A stretch of 64,000 nucleotides of DNA from Fredericiella sp038205395 (lineage in GTDB: Bacteria; Chloroflexota; Anaerolineae; Caldilineales; Caldilineaceae). Position numbers and translations under genes: made by a program. Positions within the stretch are counted from its first letter, which is position 1. The number at the start of each line of letters is the position of its first letter. The stretch is taken from contig JBBRBX010000006.1 of assembly GCA_038205395.1 (NCBI GenBank), positions 1 through 64,000 of the forward strand. Direction: 5' to 3'. Of the stretch, positions 1-9,193 are shown one piece after another. Under the pieces are notes generated by a model that saw only the letters and a program-made list of their open reading frames with translations, did not search any database and had not been told where the DNA came from.

Positions 1-1
1 C

Positions 2-1546
2 TATGGCATGAACTTTGCCGATGAAGCGCTGGCCGAAGAACTCGATCTGCCCATTAACCGCTGGGGCGGCAACGCCACCTCGCGCTACAACTACCAGACC
101 GACATCGCCAACCATGCCGCCGATTGGTATTTTGAAAATGAAAAAGAAAGTGATGCCGCTGACCTGCCCAACGATTCGGCGGCCAACCGCTTTATCGAAC
201 AGAACCGGCGCACGGGGACGCAGACGCTGCTGACCCTGCCGCTGAGCGGCTGGGTGTCGAACGGCGTGGAACATGCCTGTGGCTATGCTGTCACCAAGTA
301 TGGCCCGCAGCAGGCGGTGGAACCGTACCGCGGCAAGTGCGGCAATGGCGTGCGGATGGACAGCAGCGCGATCACAGGCAACGACCCCCTCGACACCAGC
401 ATTGCCGCGCCGCCTGCCTTCACAGCCGGTTGGGTCAGCTTCCTCAAAGACAAATACGGCGCAGCCGCCGAGGGCGGCGTGCGCTTCTACAACCTCGACA
501 ACGAGCCGGACATCTGGTTTGAGACGCACCGCGACATACAGCCGGTGGGCTGGAAGTATCAAGAGTTCCGCGACGCCACCTTCGCTTACGCTGCGGCCAT
601 CAAAACCGCCGATCCCGGCGCCCAACTGCTGGGGCCCGTGGTCAACGGCTGGACCTACTACTGGTATGGCGCCTATGACGGCCAGCGCCAGGATTGGGGC
701 AGCCCGGATGACCGCCTGGCCAATGGCGACATGCCATTTGTGCCCTGGTACCTGCATCAGTTGCACCAGTACGAGGCGACAAACGGGGTGCGGCTGCTCG
801 ATTATCTGGACCTGCATTACTACCCGCAGGCGCCCGGCGTTGCGCTGGCGCCTGCCGGCGACGCCGCCACCCAGGCGCTGCGGCTGCGCTCGACCCGTTC
901 GCTGTGGGACCCCACCTATCAAGACGAAAGCTGGATTGGAGATGCCGGGCCGGAAGACGGAATCGTCAAGCTGATCCCTCTCATGCGGGCGTGGGCCGAC
1001 CAATATTATCCGGGCACAAAACTGGCCGTGACCGAATACAACTGGGGCGCGCTGGATCACATCAACGGCGCGCTGGCGCAGGCGGATGTTTTGGGCATCT
1101 TTGGCCGCGAAGGGCTGGACCTGGCCACGCTGTGGGCGCCGCCCGATAACGACCAGCCCGGCGCCTTTGCCTTCCGCATCTACCGCAGCTACGACGGTGC
1201 AGGCAGCCAATTCGGGGACATCAGCGTGCAGGCGAGCAGTGCCGACCAGGAAAAGCTGGCTATCTACGCTACACAGCGCAGCAGCGACAACGCGCTGACC
1301 CTCTTGGTCATCAACAAAACGGACGCGCCGCAGACAGGTGCGCTGGCTATTTCCGCGGCTCCGCTGCCGGCCTCCGCCGCCGTCTATCGCTACAGCGCCG
1401 CCGATCTCACGCGCATTGTGCACGAAGCGGAACTGCCTCTGACGGCCAACAGCACGATTGTCTTTCCGGCCCAGTCCATCACGCTGCTGGTGGTCAATGG
1501 CCAGCCTTTGGCCTACCATCTGTATGTGCCGGCTGTGCTGCGCTGA
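2..1546 (+). CDS. GH44 family glycanase (endoglucanase/mannanase type), 5' end outside window
   Basis: The reading frame is open to the left edge, so the N-terminus, including any signal peptide, is missing. Counting from the Met at position 8, the motif RWGGNATSRYN (residues 18-28) and the following NHAADWYFEN are hallmarks of glycoside hydrolase family 44. The acid/base Glu is expected in LDNEPDIW (E166) and the nucleophile in VTEYNWG (E343). Residues after about 400 form the usual C-terminal beta-sandwich. The protein stops after YHLYVPAVLR with no added binding module. GH44 enzymes hydrolyse beta-1,4-glucans, xyloglucan or mannans outside the cell. Family assignment is secure; the substrate is not. 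Confidence 0.9.
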   Translation, partial: YGMNFADEALAEELDLPINRWGGNATSRYNYQTDIANHAADWYFENEKESDAADLPNDSAANRFIEQNRRTGTQTLLTLPLSGWVSNGVEHACGYAVTKYGPQQAVEPYRGKCGNGVRMDSSAITGNDPLDTSIAAPPAFTAGWVSFLKDKYGAAAEGGVRFYNLDNEPDIWFETHRDIQPVGWKYQEFRDATFAYAAAIKTADPGAQLLGPVVNGWTYYWYGAYDGQRQDWGSPDDRLANGDMPFVPWYLHQLHQYEATNGVRLLDYLDLHYYPQAPGVALAPAGDAATQALRLRSTRSLWDPTYQDESWIGDAGPEDGIVKLIPLMRAWADQYYPGTKLAVTEYNWGALDHINGALAQADVLGIFGREGLDLATLWAPPDNDQPGAFAFRIYRSYDGAGSQFGDISVQASSADQEKLAIYATQRSSDNALTLLVINKTDAPQTGALAISAAPLPASAAVYRYSAADLTRIVHEAELPLTANSTIVFPAQSITLLVVNGQPLAYHLYVPAVLR

Positions 1547-1601
1547 TGGTTAGGTGCTGCCTGCCTGCGGGTGTATCATACGGGCAGGAGGGTGAAAGCA
1601 A

Positions 1602-1979
1602 GTGTGGGGTCGATTACGAGCGATTGTAGGGCAGCGCTGTCCCGTTTGTTTGCAGGGGCAGGTTTTTCATTCGCTGCTGGGGATGAACAGCCACTGCCCG
1701 GTCTGCGGCGTCAAGTACGACCGCGAGACCGGCTATTTTCTCAACTCTATGTTCATTGCCTATACGCTGGGCTTTCTGATCCTGGTGCCCAGCGCCGTCC
1801 TGCTCTATCTGTGGGATGTATCAATCCCACTCTTTATTGTCGTCATCGTCGTCGAGTGCGTGCTGATGTGGCCGCTGATCTTCCGCTATTCGCGCGTGCT
1901 GTGGATGCACGCCGACCAACTGCTCGACCCGCGCAAGCCGGAGCAAAGTGCCGGCGCCGAGCAGATACATTCGTTATAG
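1602..1979 (+). CDS. DUF983 family small membrane protein
   Basis: A 125-residue protein with two CPxC motifs near the N-terminus (CPVCLQG and CPVCG, around residues 13-36), followed by two hydrophobic segments at about 50-70 and 76-96. This matches DUF983, a family with an N-terminal zinc-ribbon-like pair and two transmembrane helices. The start is GTG, chosen because an AGGAGG ribosome site lies at 1586-1591, ten bases upstream. The molecular role of DUF983 is unknown. It sits 43 bases upstream of the biotin carboxylase gene and may be cotranscribed with it. Confidence 0.8.
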   Translation: MWGRLRAIVGQRCPVCLQGQVFHSLLGMNSHCPVCGVKYDRETGYFLNSMFIAYTLGFLILVPSAVLLYLWDVSIPLFIVVIVVECVLMWPLIFRYSRVLWMHADQLLDPRKPEQSAGAEQIHSL

Positions 1980-2022
1980 CGAGTGTCTCTCTTAACAACA
2001 GCATTGAAAGAATGGCTGGCCT

Positions 2023-3525
2023 ATGTTCTCCAAACTCCTAATTGCCAACCGTGGTGAGATTGCCGTGCGCATTATCCGCGCCTGCCAGGAGATGGGGATC
2101 GCCACCGTAGCCATCTACTCGGATGCGGATGCGGACAGCCTGCATGTAGCCTTGGCCGACGCCGCCGCCCGCATCGGGCCGCCGCCCCCGGCGGAATCGT
2201 ACTTGGCGGCGGACAAGATTATCCAGGTGGCGCTCGACCACGGCTGCGAGGCCATTCACCCCGGCTATGGCTTTCTCTCCGAAAACGCCACCTTTGCCGA
2301 CGCCGTCGCGGCGTCGGGCCTGACCTTTGTCGGCCCCAGCGCCGCCGCCATGCGGTCACTTGGCTCCAAAACCGCCGCCCGCAGCCTTATGCAGGCCGCC
2401 GGCGTGCCGGTGGTGCCCGGCTATCAGGCCAGCCAGGACGCCGCCGATTTAGCGGCGGCCGCGGACGCTGTCGGCTATCCGCTGCTGGTCAAAGCCACGG
2501 CCGGCGGCGGCGGCAAAGGCATGCGCAGCGTGCATGCGCGCACAGAGCTGCTGCCCGCCCTCGAATCGGCGCGGCGGGAGGCGATGAATGCCTTTGGCGA
2601 CGACCGCATTTATCTGGAGAAGCAGATCGAGCGCCCCCACCACATTGAGTTTCAAGTCTTTGGCGACCACTTCGGCCATGCCGTCCACCTCTTCGAGCGC
2701 GAATGTTCGGTGCAGCGCCGCCACCAGAAGATCGTGGAGGAGACGCCTTCTCCGCTGCTCGATGGCGGGCTACGCCGGCGTATGGGCGAGGCGGCAGTAG
2801 AGGCGGTCAAGGCCGCGGGCTACACCAATGCCGGCACGCTGGAATTCCTGGTGGACGCACAGCGCAACTTCTATTTTCTGGAGATGAACACACGTCTTCA
2901 GGTCGAGCACCCCATCACCGAATTGGTGACGGGCGTCGACCTGGTCAAGCTACAGTTGCGCGTGGCTGCCGGCGAGCCGCTGCCGTTTGTACAGGCCGAT
3001 CTGCGCCAGCGCGGCCATGCCATCGAGTGCCGCATCTACGCAGAGGACCCGGCCAACCAGTTTCTGCCGGCCATCGGAAAAGTGCTGCTGGCGGTAGAAC
3101 CGGTGGGGCCAGGCGTGCGCGTTGACGCCGGCGTCACCACGGGCGACGAGGTGACGCTGCACTACGACCCCATGCTCGCCAAGCTGATCGTGCTGGGCGA
3201 AAACCGGCCTGACGCCATCGGCAAGATGCGCTGGGCGCTCAGCCATTACGTGGTGCTGGGCGATGTGATTACCAACATTCCTTTTCTCAATGACGTGCTC
3301 GCCCACCCCCGTTTTGTCAGCGGCGACACCACCACCGATTTTGTAGATCGTGACCTGGCCGGCTGGCAGCCTGCCGCCGGCGCAGCACCCGATCTGGCGT
3401 TGGCTGCGGCTGCCATTGCCGACCTGCTGGCTGCACCCGCCGCAGCCGGCGAGAAAAGCGTCACGGACGGAGATCGCTTCAGCCCCTGGAACAGAGCCGG
3501 CGCGTTCCGGCTGGGAGGCCAATGA
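2023..3525 (+). CDS. accC: Biotin carboxylase subunit of an acyl-CoA carboxylase
   Basis: ATP-dependent carboxylation of biotin is the first half-reaction of acetyl-, propionyl- or methylcrotonyl-CoA carboxylase. The N-terminus MFSKLLIANRGEIAVRIIRA is the classic biotin carboxylase start. An ATP-grasp glycine loop (KATAGGGGKGM), EFQVFGD and LEMNTRLQVEHP follow in the expected order. The 500 residues slightly exceed the usual 450 because of a C-terminal tail. The stop overlaps the start of the biotin carrier gene (ATGA at 3522), so the two are translationally coupled. No carboxyltransferase gene is present in the window, so the acyl-CoA substrate cannot be told; the separate subunits resemble AccC/AccB or the acyl-CoA carboxylases of actinobacteria and Chloroflexota. 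Confidence 0.93.
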   Translation: MFSKLLIANRGEIAVRIIRACQEMGIATVAIYSDADADSLHVALADAAARIGPPPPAESYLAADKIIQVALDHGCEAIHPGYGFLSENATFADAVAASGLTFVGPSAAAMRSLGSKTAARSLMQAAGVPVVPGYQASQDAADLAAAADAVGYPLLVKATAGGGGKGMRSVHARTELLPALESARREAMNAFGDDRIYLEKQIERPHHIEFQVFGDHFGHAVHLFERECSVQRRHQKIVEETPSPLLDGGLRRRMGEAAVEAVKAAGYTNAGTLEFLVDAQRNFYFLEMNTRLQVEHPITELVTGVDLVKLQLRVAAGEPLPFVQADLRQRGHAIECRIYAEDPANQFLPAIGKVLLAVEPVGPGVRVDAGVTTGDEVTLHYDPMLAKLIVLGENRPDAIGKMRWALSHYVVLGDVITNIPFLNDVLAHPRFVSGDTTTDFVDRDLAGWQPAAGAAPDLALAAAAIADLLAAPAAAGEKSVTDGDRFSPWNRAGAFRLGGQ

Positions 3526-4019
3526 CGGTGCGTGAATTTCAATATCAGACCGGTGATGAGGTGCGCACCGTCCTGGTCGAGGCCCAAGGCGACCAGTTCG
3601 TCGTGCGTATCGGCGACAACGTGCTGCACCTTTCGGCGCGCCTGGCCGCCAACGGCCGCCTTGACCTGGAGTTGGATGGCCGCCGCCTGCGCGCCTACAT
3701 CGCTCGCAGCGACGCGCGCCGCTATGTCAGCCTCGCCGGCAACACGTGGACACTTCAGCCGCCCGACCCGCGCCGCCTGCGCCGCCACGAAGCCAACGAC
3801 GGCGGCAGCCTCACCGCCACCATGCCCGGCCGCGTCCTCGATGTGCTGGTGGCGGCGGGTGACCAGGTGCAAAAAGGCGACACGTTGGTTTTGCTTGAAG
3901 CCATGAAGATGGAACTGCGCATCCAGGCTCCTGCCGCAGGCCAGGTGGCGCGCGTGCTGTGTGCAGCTGGTGAGGTTGTGGAGCGTGGGCAGTTGCTGGT
4001 GGAATTGGCGAAACCGTAG
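3522..4019 (+). CDS. accB: Biotin carboxyl carrier protein
   Basis: A 165-residue protein ending in a biotinyl domain with the biotin-accepting lysine in EAMKMEL (about residues 126-132), preceded by MPGRVLDVLVAAGDQVQKGD, typical of BCCP. The N-terminal 85 residues form a poorly conserved segment as in the BCCP-like parts of propionyl/methylcrotonyl-CoA carboxylases rather than the Pro/Ala-rich linker of E. coli AccB. It overlaps the biotin carboxylase gene by four bases and is convergent with the lyase gene that ends 25 bases away. It shuttles carboxyl groups from AccC to an unlinked carboxyltransferase. Confidence 0.9.
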   Translation: MTVREFQYQTGDEVRTVLVEAQGDQFVVRIGDNVLHLSARLAANGRLDLELDGRRLRAYIARSDARRYVSLAGNTWTLQPPDPRRLRRHEANDGGSLTATMPGRVLDVLVAAGDQVQKGDTLVLLEAMKMELRIQAPAAGQVARVLCAAGEVVERGQLLVELAKP

Positions 4020-4044
4020 CGGCAGGCAGCAATAGCTCCGCCGT

Positions 4045-4941
4045 TTACTCTCCCGCCACCGCCACCCGCGCCAGCACCTTGCGCGCTGCCACCAGCATGG
4101 GCATATCCACCATTTTGCCTTCAAAGGTAAATGCCCCCGCCCCCGCCGCCAACTGGCTGTCGAAGGCGGCCACCAGCCGCTGCGCCCGCGCCATCTCTTC
4201 TGCGCTGGGCGAAAAGACGCGGTTGACTATCAGCGTCTGGTTAGGATGAATGCAGGTCTTGCCGGTGAAGCCGAGCTGGCGGGCAAACCGGCTCTCTTCT
4301 TCCAGCCCCACCGCATCGTTGAAGTCAGTGTAGACCATATCAAACGCATAGAGCCCATAGGCCGCCGCCGCCGTCACCACGGCGCTGCGGGCGTAAAAAA
4401 CCTCCCATGCCGCCTGGGTGCGCACGCTGCCGATGTCGCCGGCCAGGTCTTCGGCGCCAAAGATCAGCCCCTCCAGGCGTGTCGTTGCGCAGGCAATCTC
4501 GCGCAGATTCATCACCCCCAGCGCCGTCTCGATCATCACAAACAGGCGCAGACTCTGCTCCGGCAGCGCCTGCGCGCGCTCGGCCACCGCCAGCATCTGG
4601 TCCAGCGCCTGCAGTTCCTGCGCCGATTCAGCCTTGGGCAGGATATAGCCATCGGGCGCGCCCATGACGGTGGCGGCAATCTCATCCGCCACCAGCCCGC
4701 TGCTGACCGGGTTGACCCGCACCAGCCGCTCACGACCGCCAAAGTCCAGGCTGCGCAGCGCATCGGCGGCTGTGTCGCGCGCCTCCAGTTTGCGGTTCTG
4801 CGCCACACCATCTTCCAGATCCAGAATTACCGTATCGACGGCCCACGCCGCCGCCTTTTCGATCTTGCGCAGCGAATCGCCGGGCATAAACAGCAGCGAG
4901 CGGCGGGCGAAATTGGAGGCGGCTGCCGGATTGTTGGGCAT
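4045..4941 (-). CDS. CitE/HpcH-type CoA-ester lyase (citramalyl-/malyl-CoA lyase-like)
   Basis: A 298-residue member of the HpcH/HpaI aldolase/citrate lyase beta family. RRSLLFMPGDSLRKIEKA at the start, VILDLEDGV (Mg-binding Glu/Asp), LVRVNP, the IETALGV motif and GAEDLAGDIG are characteristic. Free-standing relatives cleave malyl-CoA, methylmalyl-CoA or citramalyl-CoA. It lies four bases downstream of the MaoC hydratase gene on the same strand, so the pair probably hydrates an unsaturated acyl-CoA (mesaconyl- or itaconyl-type) and cleaves the product. That pathway assignment is inference from the pairing. No CitD/CitF partners are present, which argues against a citrate lyase complex. Confidence 0.87.
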   Translation of the reverse strand: MPNNPAAASNFARRSLLFMPGDSLRKIEKAAAWAVDTVILDLEDGVAQNRKLEARDTAADALRSLDFGGRERLVRVNPVSSGLVADEIAATVMGAPDGYILPKAESAQELQALDQMLAVAERAQALPEQSLRLFVMIETALGVMNLREIACATTRLEGLIFGAEDLAGDIGSVRTQAAWEVFYARSAVVTAAAAYGLYAFDMVYTDFNDAVGLEEESRFARQLGFTGKTCIHPNQTLIVNRVFSPSAEEMARAQRLVAAFDSQLAAGAGAFTFEGKMVDMPMLVAARKVLARVAVAGE

Positions 4942-4945
4942 AAAG

Positions 4946-5425
4946 TTAGACTTCCTGATTAGAAGGGGGTGACTGCGGTCGTTTGTGCATCAGCGCCGTG
5001 CGCTCGAACTCCAGCACGACAACGCCGTCTTGGTTGCGCCCTACATGGCGGAAACGCACGATGCCCTGGTCGGGCCGTGAACGGGAAGCGCGCACCTCCA
5101 CCACTTCGCTTTCCACATATAGCGTGTCGCCGTGCCGCATGGGGTGGGGATGGCGCACATTATCATAGCCAAGATTCGCTACCAGCGTCCCTTCGGTCAA
5201 TTCCGGCACACTGATGCCCACCGCCAGCCCCAAGGTAAAAATGCCGTTGACGATGCGCTGTCCAAACGCCGAATGCTTTTGCGCAAAATCTTCGTTTAGA
5301 TGCAGCGGCTGCGTGTTCATTGTCAGCGCTGAGAAGAGCACGTTGTCCATTTCCGTGATTGTGCGTCCCAGGCTGTGGCGGATCACCATCCCCGGCGCCA
5401 GGTCTTCAAAGTAACGGCCAGCCAT
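4946..5425 (-). CDS. MaoC-family acyl-CoA hydratase
   Basis: A 159-residue hot-dog fold protein. YFEDLAPGMVIRHSLGRTIT at the N-terminus and the stretch NTQPLHLNEDFA (around residues 36-47) correspond to the MaoC hydratase active-site region; the NGIFTLGL segment follows. Proteins of this length acting next to a CitE-type lyase are mesaconyl-CoA or itaconyl-CoA hydratases in several pathways, but the exact substrate is not determined here. It is the first gene of the operon; its promoter region carries three GTATAC palindromes. The start ATG is preceded by an AAGGGA ribosome site. Confidence 0.87.
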   Translation of the reverse strand: MAGRYFEDLAPGMVIRHSLGRTITEMDNVLFSALTMNTQPLHLNEDFAQKHSAFGQRIVNGIFTLGLAVGISVPELTEGTLVANLGYDNVRHPHPMRHGDTLYVESEVVEVRASRSRPDQGIVRFRHVGRNQDGVVVLEFERTALMHKRPQSPPSNQEV

Positions 5426-5473
5426 CGTAGAATTCCCTTGTACGCATGTGCGTCAAATTGCGCGTGAACTGCT

Positions 5474-5507
5474 GTATACCAACCAAGTATACCATCTTGG
5501 TGTATAC
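5474..5507. promoter_or_regulatory. Triple GTATAC operator-like cluster between maoC and the GH13 gene
   Basis: Three copies of the palindrome GTATAC lie at 5474-5479, 5487-5492 and 5502-5507. Two are flanked so that they read TTGGTATAC on the minus strand. Palindromes of the type TGGTATACCA are typical operators of FadR-subfamily GntR repressors, which often control acyl-CoA pathways. The cluster is about 50-80 bases upstream of the maoC start and 42 bases upstream of the GH13 gene. No GntR gene is in the window, so the cognate regulator is unknown. Confidence 0.45.
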
Positions 5508-5548
5508 TCCGAGAACGATCCTCCCCCAGCAGCAAAAGGAGCAGAACC

Positions 5549-8500
5549 ATGCAGCCGTCCCAGCAACCGACCTGGCAACTGACCCCGCAGCCGTCCTGGC
5601 TCTTCGACTCGCCCCGTCTGTGCTGCGCGCTGGGGAGGCTGCTGAGCGGCGCCCTGCTGATCGCCGCGCTGCTCAGCGCCGCAGCCCAGCCCGCACAGGC
5701 GCAAGAAGCGCCGGCGGCGCGCAGCGACGGCCAGTTTGTGGAAAGCGCCATTCTGCACGACAGCCGCAGCGATCTCTACCGTCTGCCCTTTGGGGCGCAG
5801 CCGGTGGACAGCGAGGTGACGCTGCGCCTGCGCACGGCCGCCAACGATGTCACCGGCGTAACCCTCGTCACCAACAACTGGGCGGTCGGTTCGGGCAGCA
5901 GCCGACCTATGGCAAAGGCAGTCAGCGACGGCCAGTATGACTGGTGGGAGACGACCTTTAACAGCGGCCCTGCGCTCACCGTACACAACTACTATTTTGC
6001 TCTGACCGATGGCGACCAGACGGTTTACTATGCGGACGATGCAGCGCAGGATGGCGGTCCCGGCGAGATTACGCAGGAGACGCCGAGTTCAGCGCAGGGT
6101 TGGGACATCTATACCTATGCTGCGGACTTTGATGCGCCCGATTGGGCCAAAAACGCCACCATCTACCAGATTTTCCCCGACCGCTTTCGCAACGGTGAAC
6201 CGGCCAACGACCCCACTGCCGAAGATTGGTTTTATCCCGAAGAGCGCGGTCATGCCTTCCCGATGACGCCGTGGAACACCATTGTGCCCGACCCAATTCC
6301 GGAAGAGCCGGCAGCCAATCCCGATTGGTACGGAACCTTTGGCTCCACCTTTTATGGCGGCGATCTGCAGGGTGTGCAGGAGAAGCTGGACTATCTACAG
6401 GCGTTGGGCGTGACGACGATCTATTTCAACCCTATCTTTGACTCGCCCTCCAACCACCGCTACGATGGCCGCGACTACCGCCAGGTGGATGGGGCTTTGG
6501 CTGCAGCCGGCGACCCTGCCGCCTCCAACCAACTGTTTGCCGATCTGGCCGCCGAAGTCAAAGCGCGCGGCATGCATATCATTCTCGATGGCGTACCCAA
6601 CCATACCTCGTCGGACAGCCCGCTCTTTGACCGCTATGGCCGCCACGCCACGCCGGGCGCCTGCAAGAGCAAGGACAGCCCCTACCGCGCCTGGTATTTC
6701 TTGACACCCGCCCGCCCTGCCGGGTCAGGCGTCTGCGCCGGCGACGCCAACTACAGCGCCTGGGCCGGCTTTAGCACGCTGCCGCAGGTAGACACCGCCA
6801 ATGAGGAGGTGGTGGACAACTGGCTGGGCGAAGATGGCATCATTACCACCTGGCTGCGGACCCCTGGCGTGGACGGCTGGCGTATCGATGTTGTGCCGGA
6901 TGTGGTGCTGGTCAATCCGGTTTTCTTTGAACTGCTGCGCACAGCCGCCAAAGCGGCCAACCCGCAGGCCCTGCTGATCTCAGAAACCTGGCAGGAGCGC
7001 GATGCGCGTCTGCGCCTGTTGGGTGATGAGTTTGACAGCAGCATGAACTACCGCTTCCGCCAGGCTGTGCTCGGCTTCCTACGCGGCAGTGATTTTAGCG
7101 ACAACGACGGCACAATTGCGGCGCTCACCCCCAGCCAGTTTGACGCCGCCCTGCGCGCAGTGCAGGAGGATTATCCGCCAGCGGCCTTTGCTGCGGCCAT
7201 GAACCTGATCTCGTCGCACGATGTCAATCGTGCGGTCTACGTGCTGGACAGCGCCGGCGTCGATCGCCTCGCGCAGACGCCCATCGACAACTTTGCCGAA
7301 GGACGCCGGCGGCTGGCGCTCGCCGCACTCCTGCAGTTCACCCTGCCGGGTGCGCCCACCATCTACTATGGCGATGAGGTGGGGCTGACCGGCTTTGGCA
7401 GCGACCCGCTGCGCGACGACCCCTACAACCGCCAGCCCTACCCGTGGGCTGATGCCGCAGGCTACAGCGATCTGCCGGAGTGGCGCAAAGCCGACGCAGA
7501 ACTGCTGGCATTCTACCAGCAGCTTGGCAAGCTGCGCGGCGAACACTCGTTTCTACGCACCGGGACGTGGGATACGCTGCTCAGCGACGACGAGCAGGGC
7601 CTCTATATCTTTGGCCGCCAAGACGGCAGCGGGGCGGCGCTCGTGGCCGTCAACCGCAGCAACGAAGCGGCGACGGCCACGCTGGATGTCAGCGGCTATC
7701 TGCCTGTGCCGGCGGCTCTGACGGATGCATTGGACAGCCAGGCCGGGAGCGTGACCAGCGGCCCGACAGGCGCGTTGAGCCTGACCGTCCCGGCAGTGGG
7801 CTACCGCCTGTTGCTCACCGCCGATGACATCGATCTGACCCCGCCTGAAGCGCCGGTGCTGGCAGCAGTCGAAGGCAACCGCGTGGTTGTGTTGACGCTG
7901 CACCCCGGCGCCGATGCCGGCCCCGCCGCCGCCGAGTTTATCCTGCAGCGTTCGCTGCTGAACGGCGGCTTTAGCGAGATCGCGCGCCTGCCGGCGCAGG
8001 CTACGTTGGTCTACACCGACAGCAATGTCACCAACGGCACAACCTATTACTATCGGGCGCTGGCCGCAGCGGATAACGGCCTGCTCAGCCCGGCGGCGGA
8101 CAGCGGCGGCGTGATCCCGCACGCGCCGATTCTATCCGTCACGATTGATGAGCCGCTGGTGCTCCAGCACATGCTCAGCGCAGTGGAGCCGTCGCCCGAA
8201 ACACGCGCCGCCGTCCAGGCGCCCGGCATCAGCGAGATCGCCGGCGCCGGCTTTGGGCTGCGCGCGCAGGTTGGTTGGGCGCCGGCAGGCAGCGAAGCGT
8301 TCACCTGGGTTGACGCCGAATATCTCACGGATAACCAGGGGGGCGCCAATGTCTACACGGCGCGTATGCTGCCGGAAAGCGGCGGCGACTACACCTTTGC
8401 CTGGCGTGCCACAACCACCAGCGGCCGCGACTGGACGCTCAGCGACAACCGCGGCCAGATGACCGTCTACGCGTCGACGGACAGCACAGCGCCCAAGCCG

Positions 8501-9169
8501 CCTTTCCGCCTCGATGCGCTGTCTCGCTCCGGCAGCCAGTTGTCGTTTGCCTGGCGGCTCTCGCGCCCGGCGGATATCTACAACTTCCGCATCTGCCGCA
8601 CAGAGATCGACACAGAGATCAGCACAGGGGAAACAGGCTGCGCCACCCGCATTGACGTCCCCAAAGAGACCACTGTCTACACCGACACAGCAGTGACGGC
8701 CGGCAGCACCTACACCTATACCGTGCAAGTGGTGGACACCAGCTTCAACGTATCCGTTCCCTCCCAGCCCATCACATTGACCGCGGCGTCGAGCCTGGTA
8801 GATGTCACCTGGCGCGTGTTGGCGCCGGCGACCACGCCGCCCGACGACCTCGTCTTTATCGCCGGCGACGATGCCACAGTCTTTGGCGGCGCCTATAACC
8901 CGGCTCTGCAGCCCATGACGCCGGTAGGGGACAATCTCTGGGAATGGACGACCTCTGTCCCCGAAGGAACCAGGCTGCAGTACAAATACACACGCGGCAG
9001 TTGGGATTCAGTGGAAGAGTGGGGGAGCATTCGCGGCTTTACCAACCGCCAACTGCAGATTGTGGCCGGGCCGGACAACACGATGCTGGTGGACGACACC
9101 GCCACCGATTGGGGCGCCGCCGGCCCCGACGACCGCCGCGGCGTGCAGGCATGGAGCGATGAGGAGTAA
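5549..9169 (+). CDS. Secreted multi-domain GH13 amylase (neopullulanase/cyclomaltodextrinase-like)
   Basis: A 1206-residue enzyme with a hydrophobic signal segment at about 30-52 ending in AQA. An N-terminal CBM34-like domain (about 60-190) precedes the GH13 barrel, which opens with ATIYQIFPDRF (203-213). The catalytic triad is visible: D447 in GWRIDVV, E479 in LISETW and D558 in SSHD. After the barrel (about 770 onward) come fibronectin-III-like modules. The C-terminal 110 residues (YKYTRGSWDSVEEWG...NRQ) resemble a CBM20/starch-binding domain. It should act outside the cell on starch-type alpha-glucans and feed the downstream ABC importer. The start is supported by an AAAGGAG site. The domain order resembles bacterial amylopullulanases; debranching activity cannot be judged from sequence alone. 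Confidence 0.9.
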   Translation: MQPSQQPTWQLTPQPSWLFDSPRLCCALGRLLSGALLIAALLSAAAQPAQAQEAPAARSDGQFVESAILHDSRSDLYRLPFGAQPVDSEVTLRLRTAANDVTGVTLVTNNWAVGSGSSRPMAKAVSDGQYDWWETTFNSGPALTVHNYYFALTDGDQTVYYADDAAQDGGPGEITQETPSSAQGWDIYTYAADFDAPDWAKNATIYQIFPDRFRNGEPANDPTAEDWFYPEERGHAFPMTPWNTIVPDPIPEEPAANPDWYGTFGSTFYGGDLQGVQEKLDYLQALGVTTIYFNPIFDSPSNHRYDGRDYRQVDGALAAAGDPAASNQLFADLAAEVKARGMHIILDGVPNHTSSDSPLFDRYGRHATPGACKSKDSPYRAWYFLTPARPAGSGVCAGDANYSAWAGFSTLPQVDTANEEVVDNWLGEDGIITTWLRTPGVDGWRIDVVPDVVLVNPVFFELLRTAAKAANPQALLISETWQERDARLRLLGDEFDSSMNYRFRQAVLGFLRGSDFSDNDGTIAALTPSQFDAALRAVQEDYPPAAFAAAMNLISSHDVNRAVYVLDSAGVDRLAQTPIDNFAEGRRRLALAALLQFTLPGAPTIYYGDEVGLTGFGSDPLRDDPYNRQPYPWADAAGYSDLPEWRKADAELLAFYQQLGKLRGEHSFLRTGTWDTLLSDDEQGLYIFGRQDGSGAALVAVNRSNEAATATLDVSGYLPVPAALTDALDSQAGSVTSGPTGALSLTVPAVGYRLLLTADDIDLTPPEAPVLAAVEGNRVVVLTLHPGADAGPAAAEFILQRSLLNGGFSEIARLPAQATLVYTDSNVTNGTTYYYRALAAADNGLLSPAADSGGVIPHAPILSVTIDEPLVLQHMLSAVEPSPETRAAVQAPGISEIAGAGFGLRAQVGWAPAGSEAFTWVDAEYLTDNQGGANVYTARMLPESGGDYTFAWRATTTSGRDWTLSDNRGQMTVYASTDSTAPKPPFRLDALSRSGSQLSFAWRLSRPADIYNFRICRTEIDTEISTGETGCATRIDVPKETTVYTDTAVTAGSTYTYTVQVVDTSFNVSVPSQPITLTAASSLVDVTWRVLAPATTPPDDLVFIAGDDATVFGGAYNPALQPMTPVGDNLWEWTTSVPEGTRLQYKYTRGSWDSVEEWGSIRGFTNRQLQIVAGPDNTMLVDDTATDWGAAGPDDRRGVQAWSDEE

Positions 9170-9193
9170 CGCACACACAGCTTTGCACAAGAA

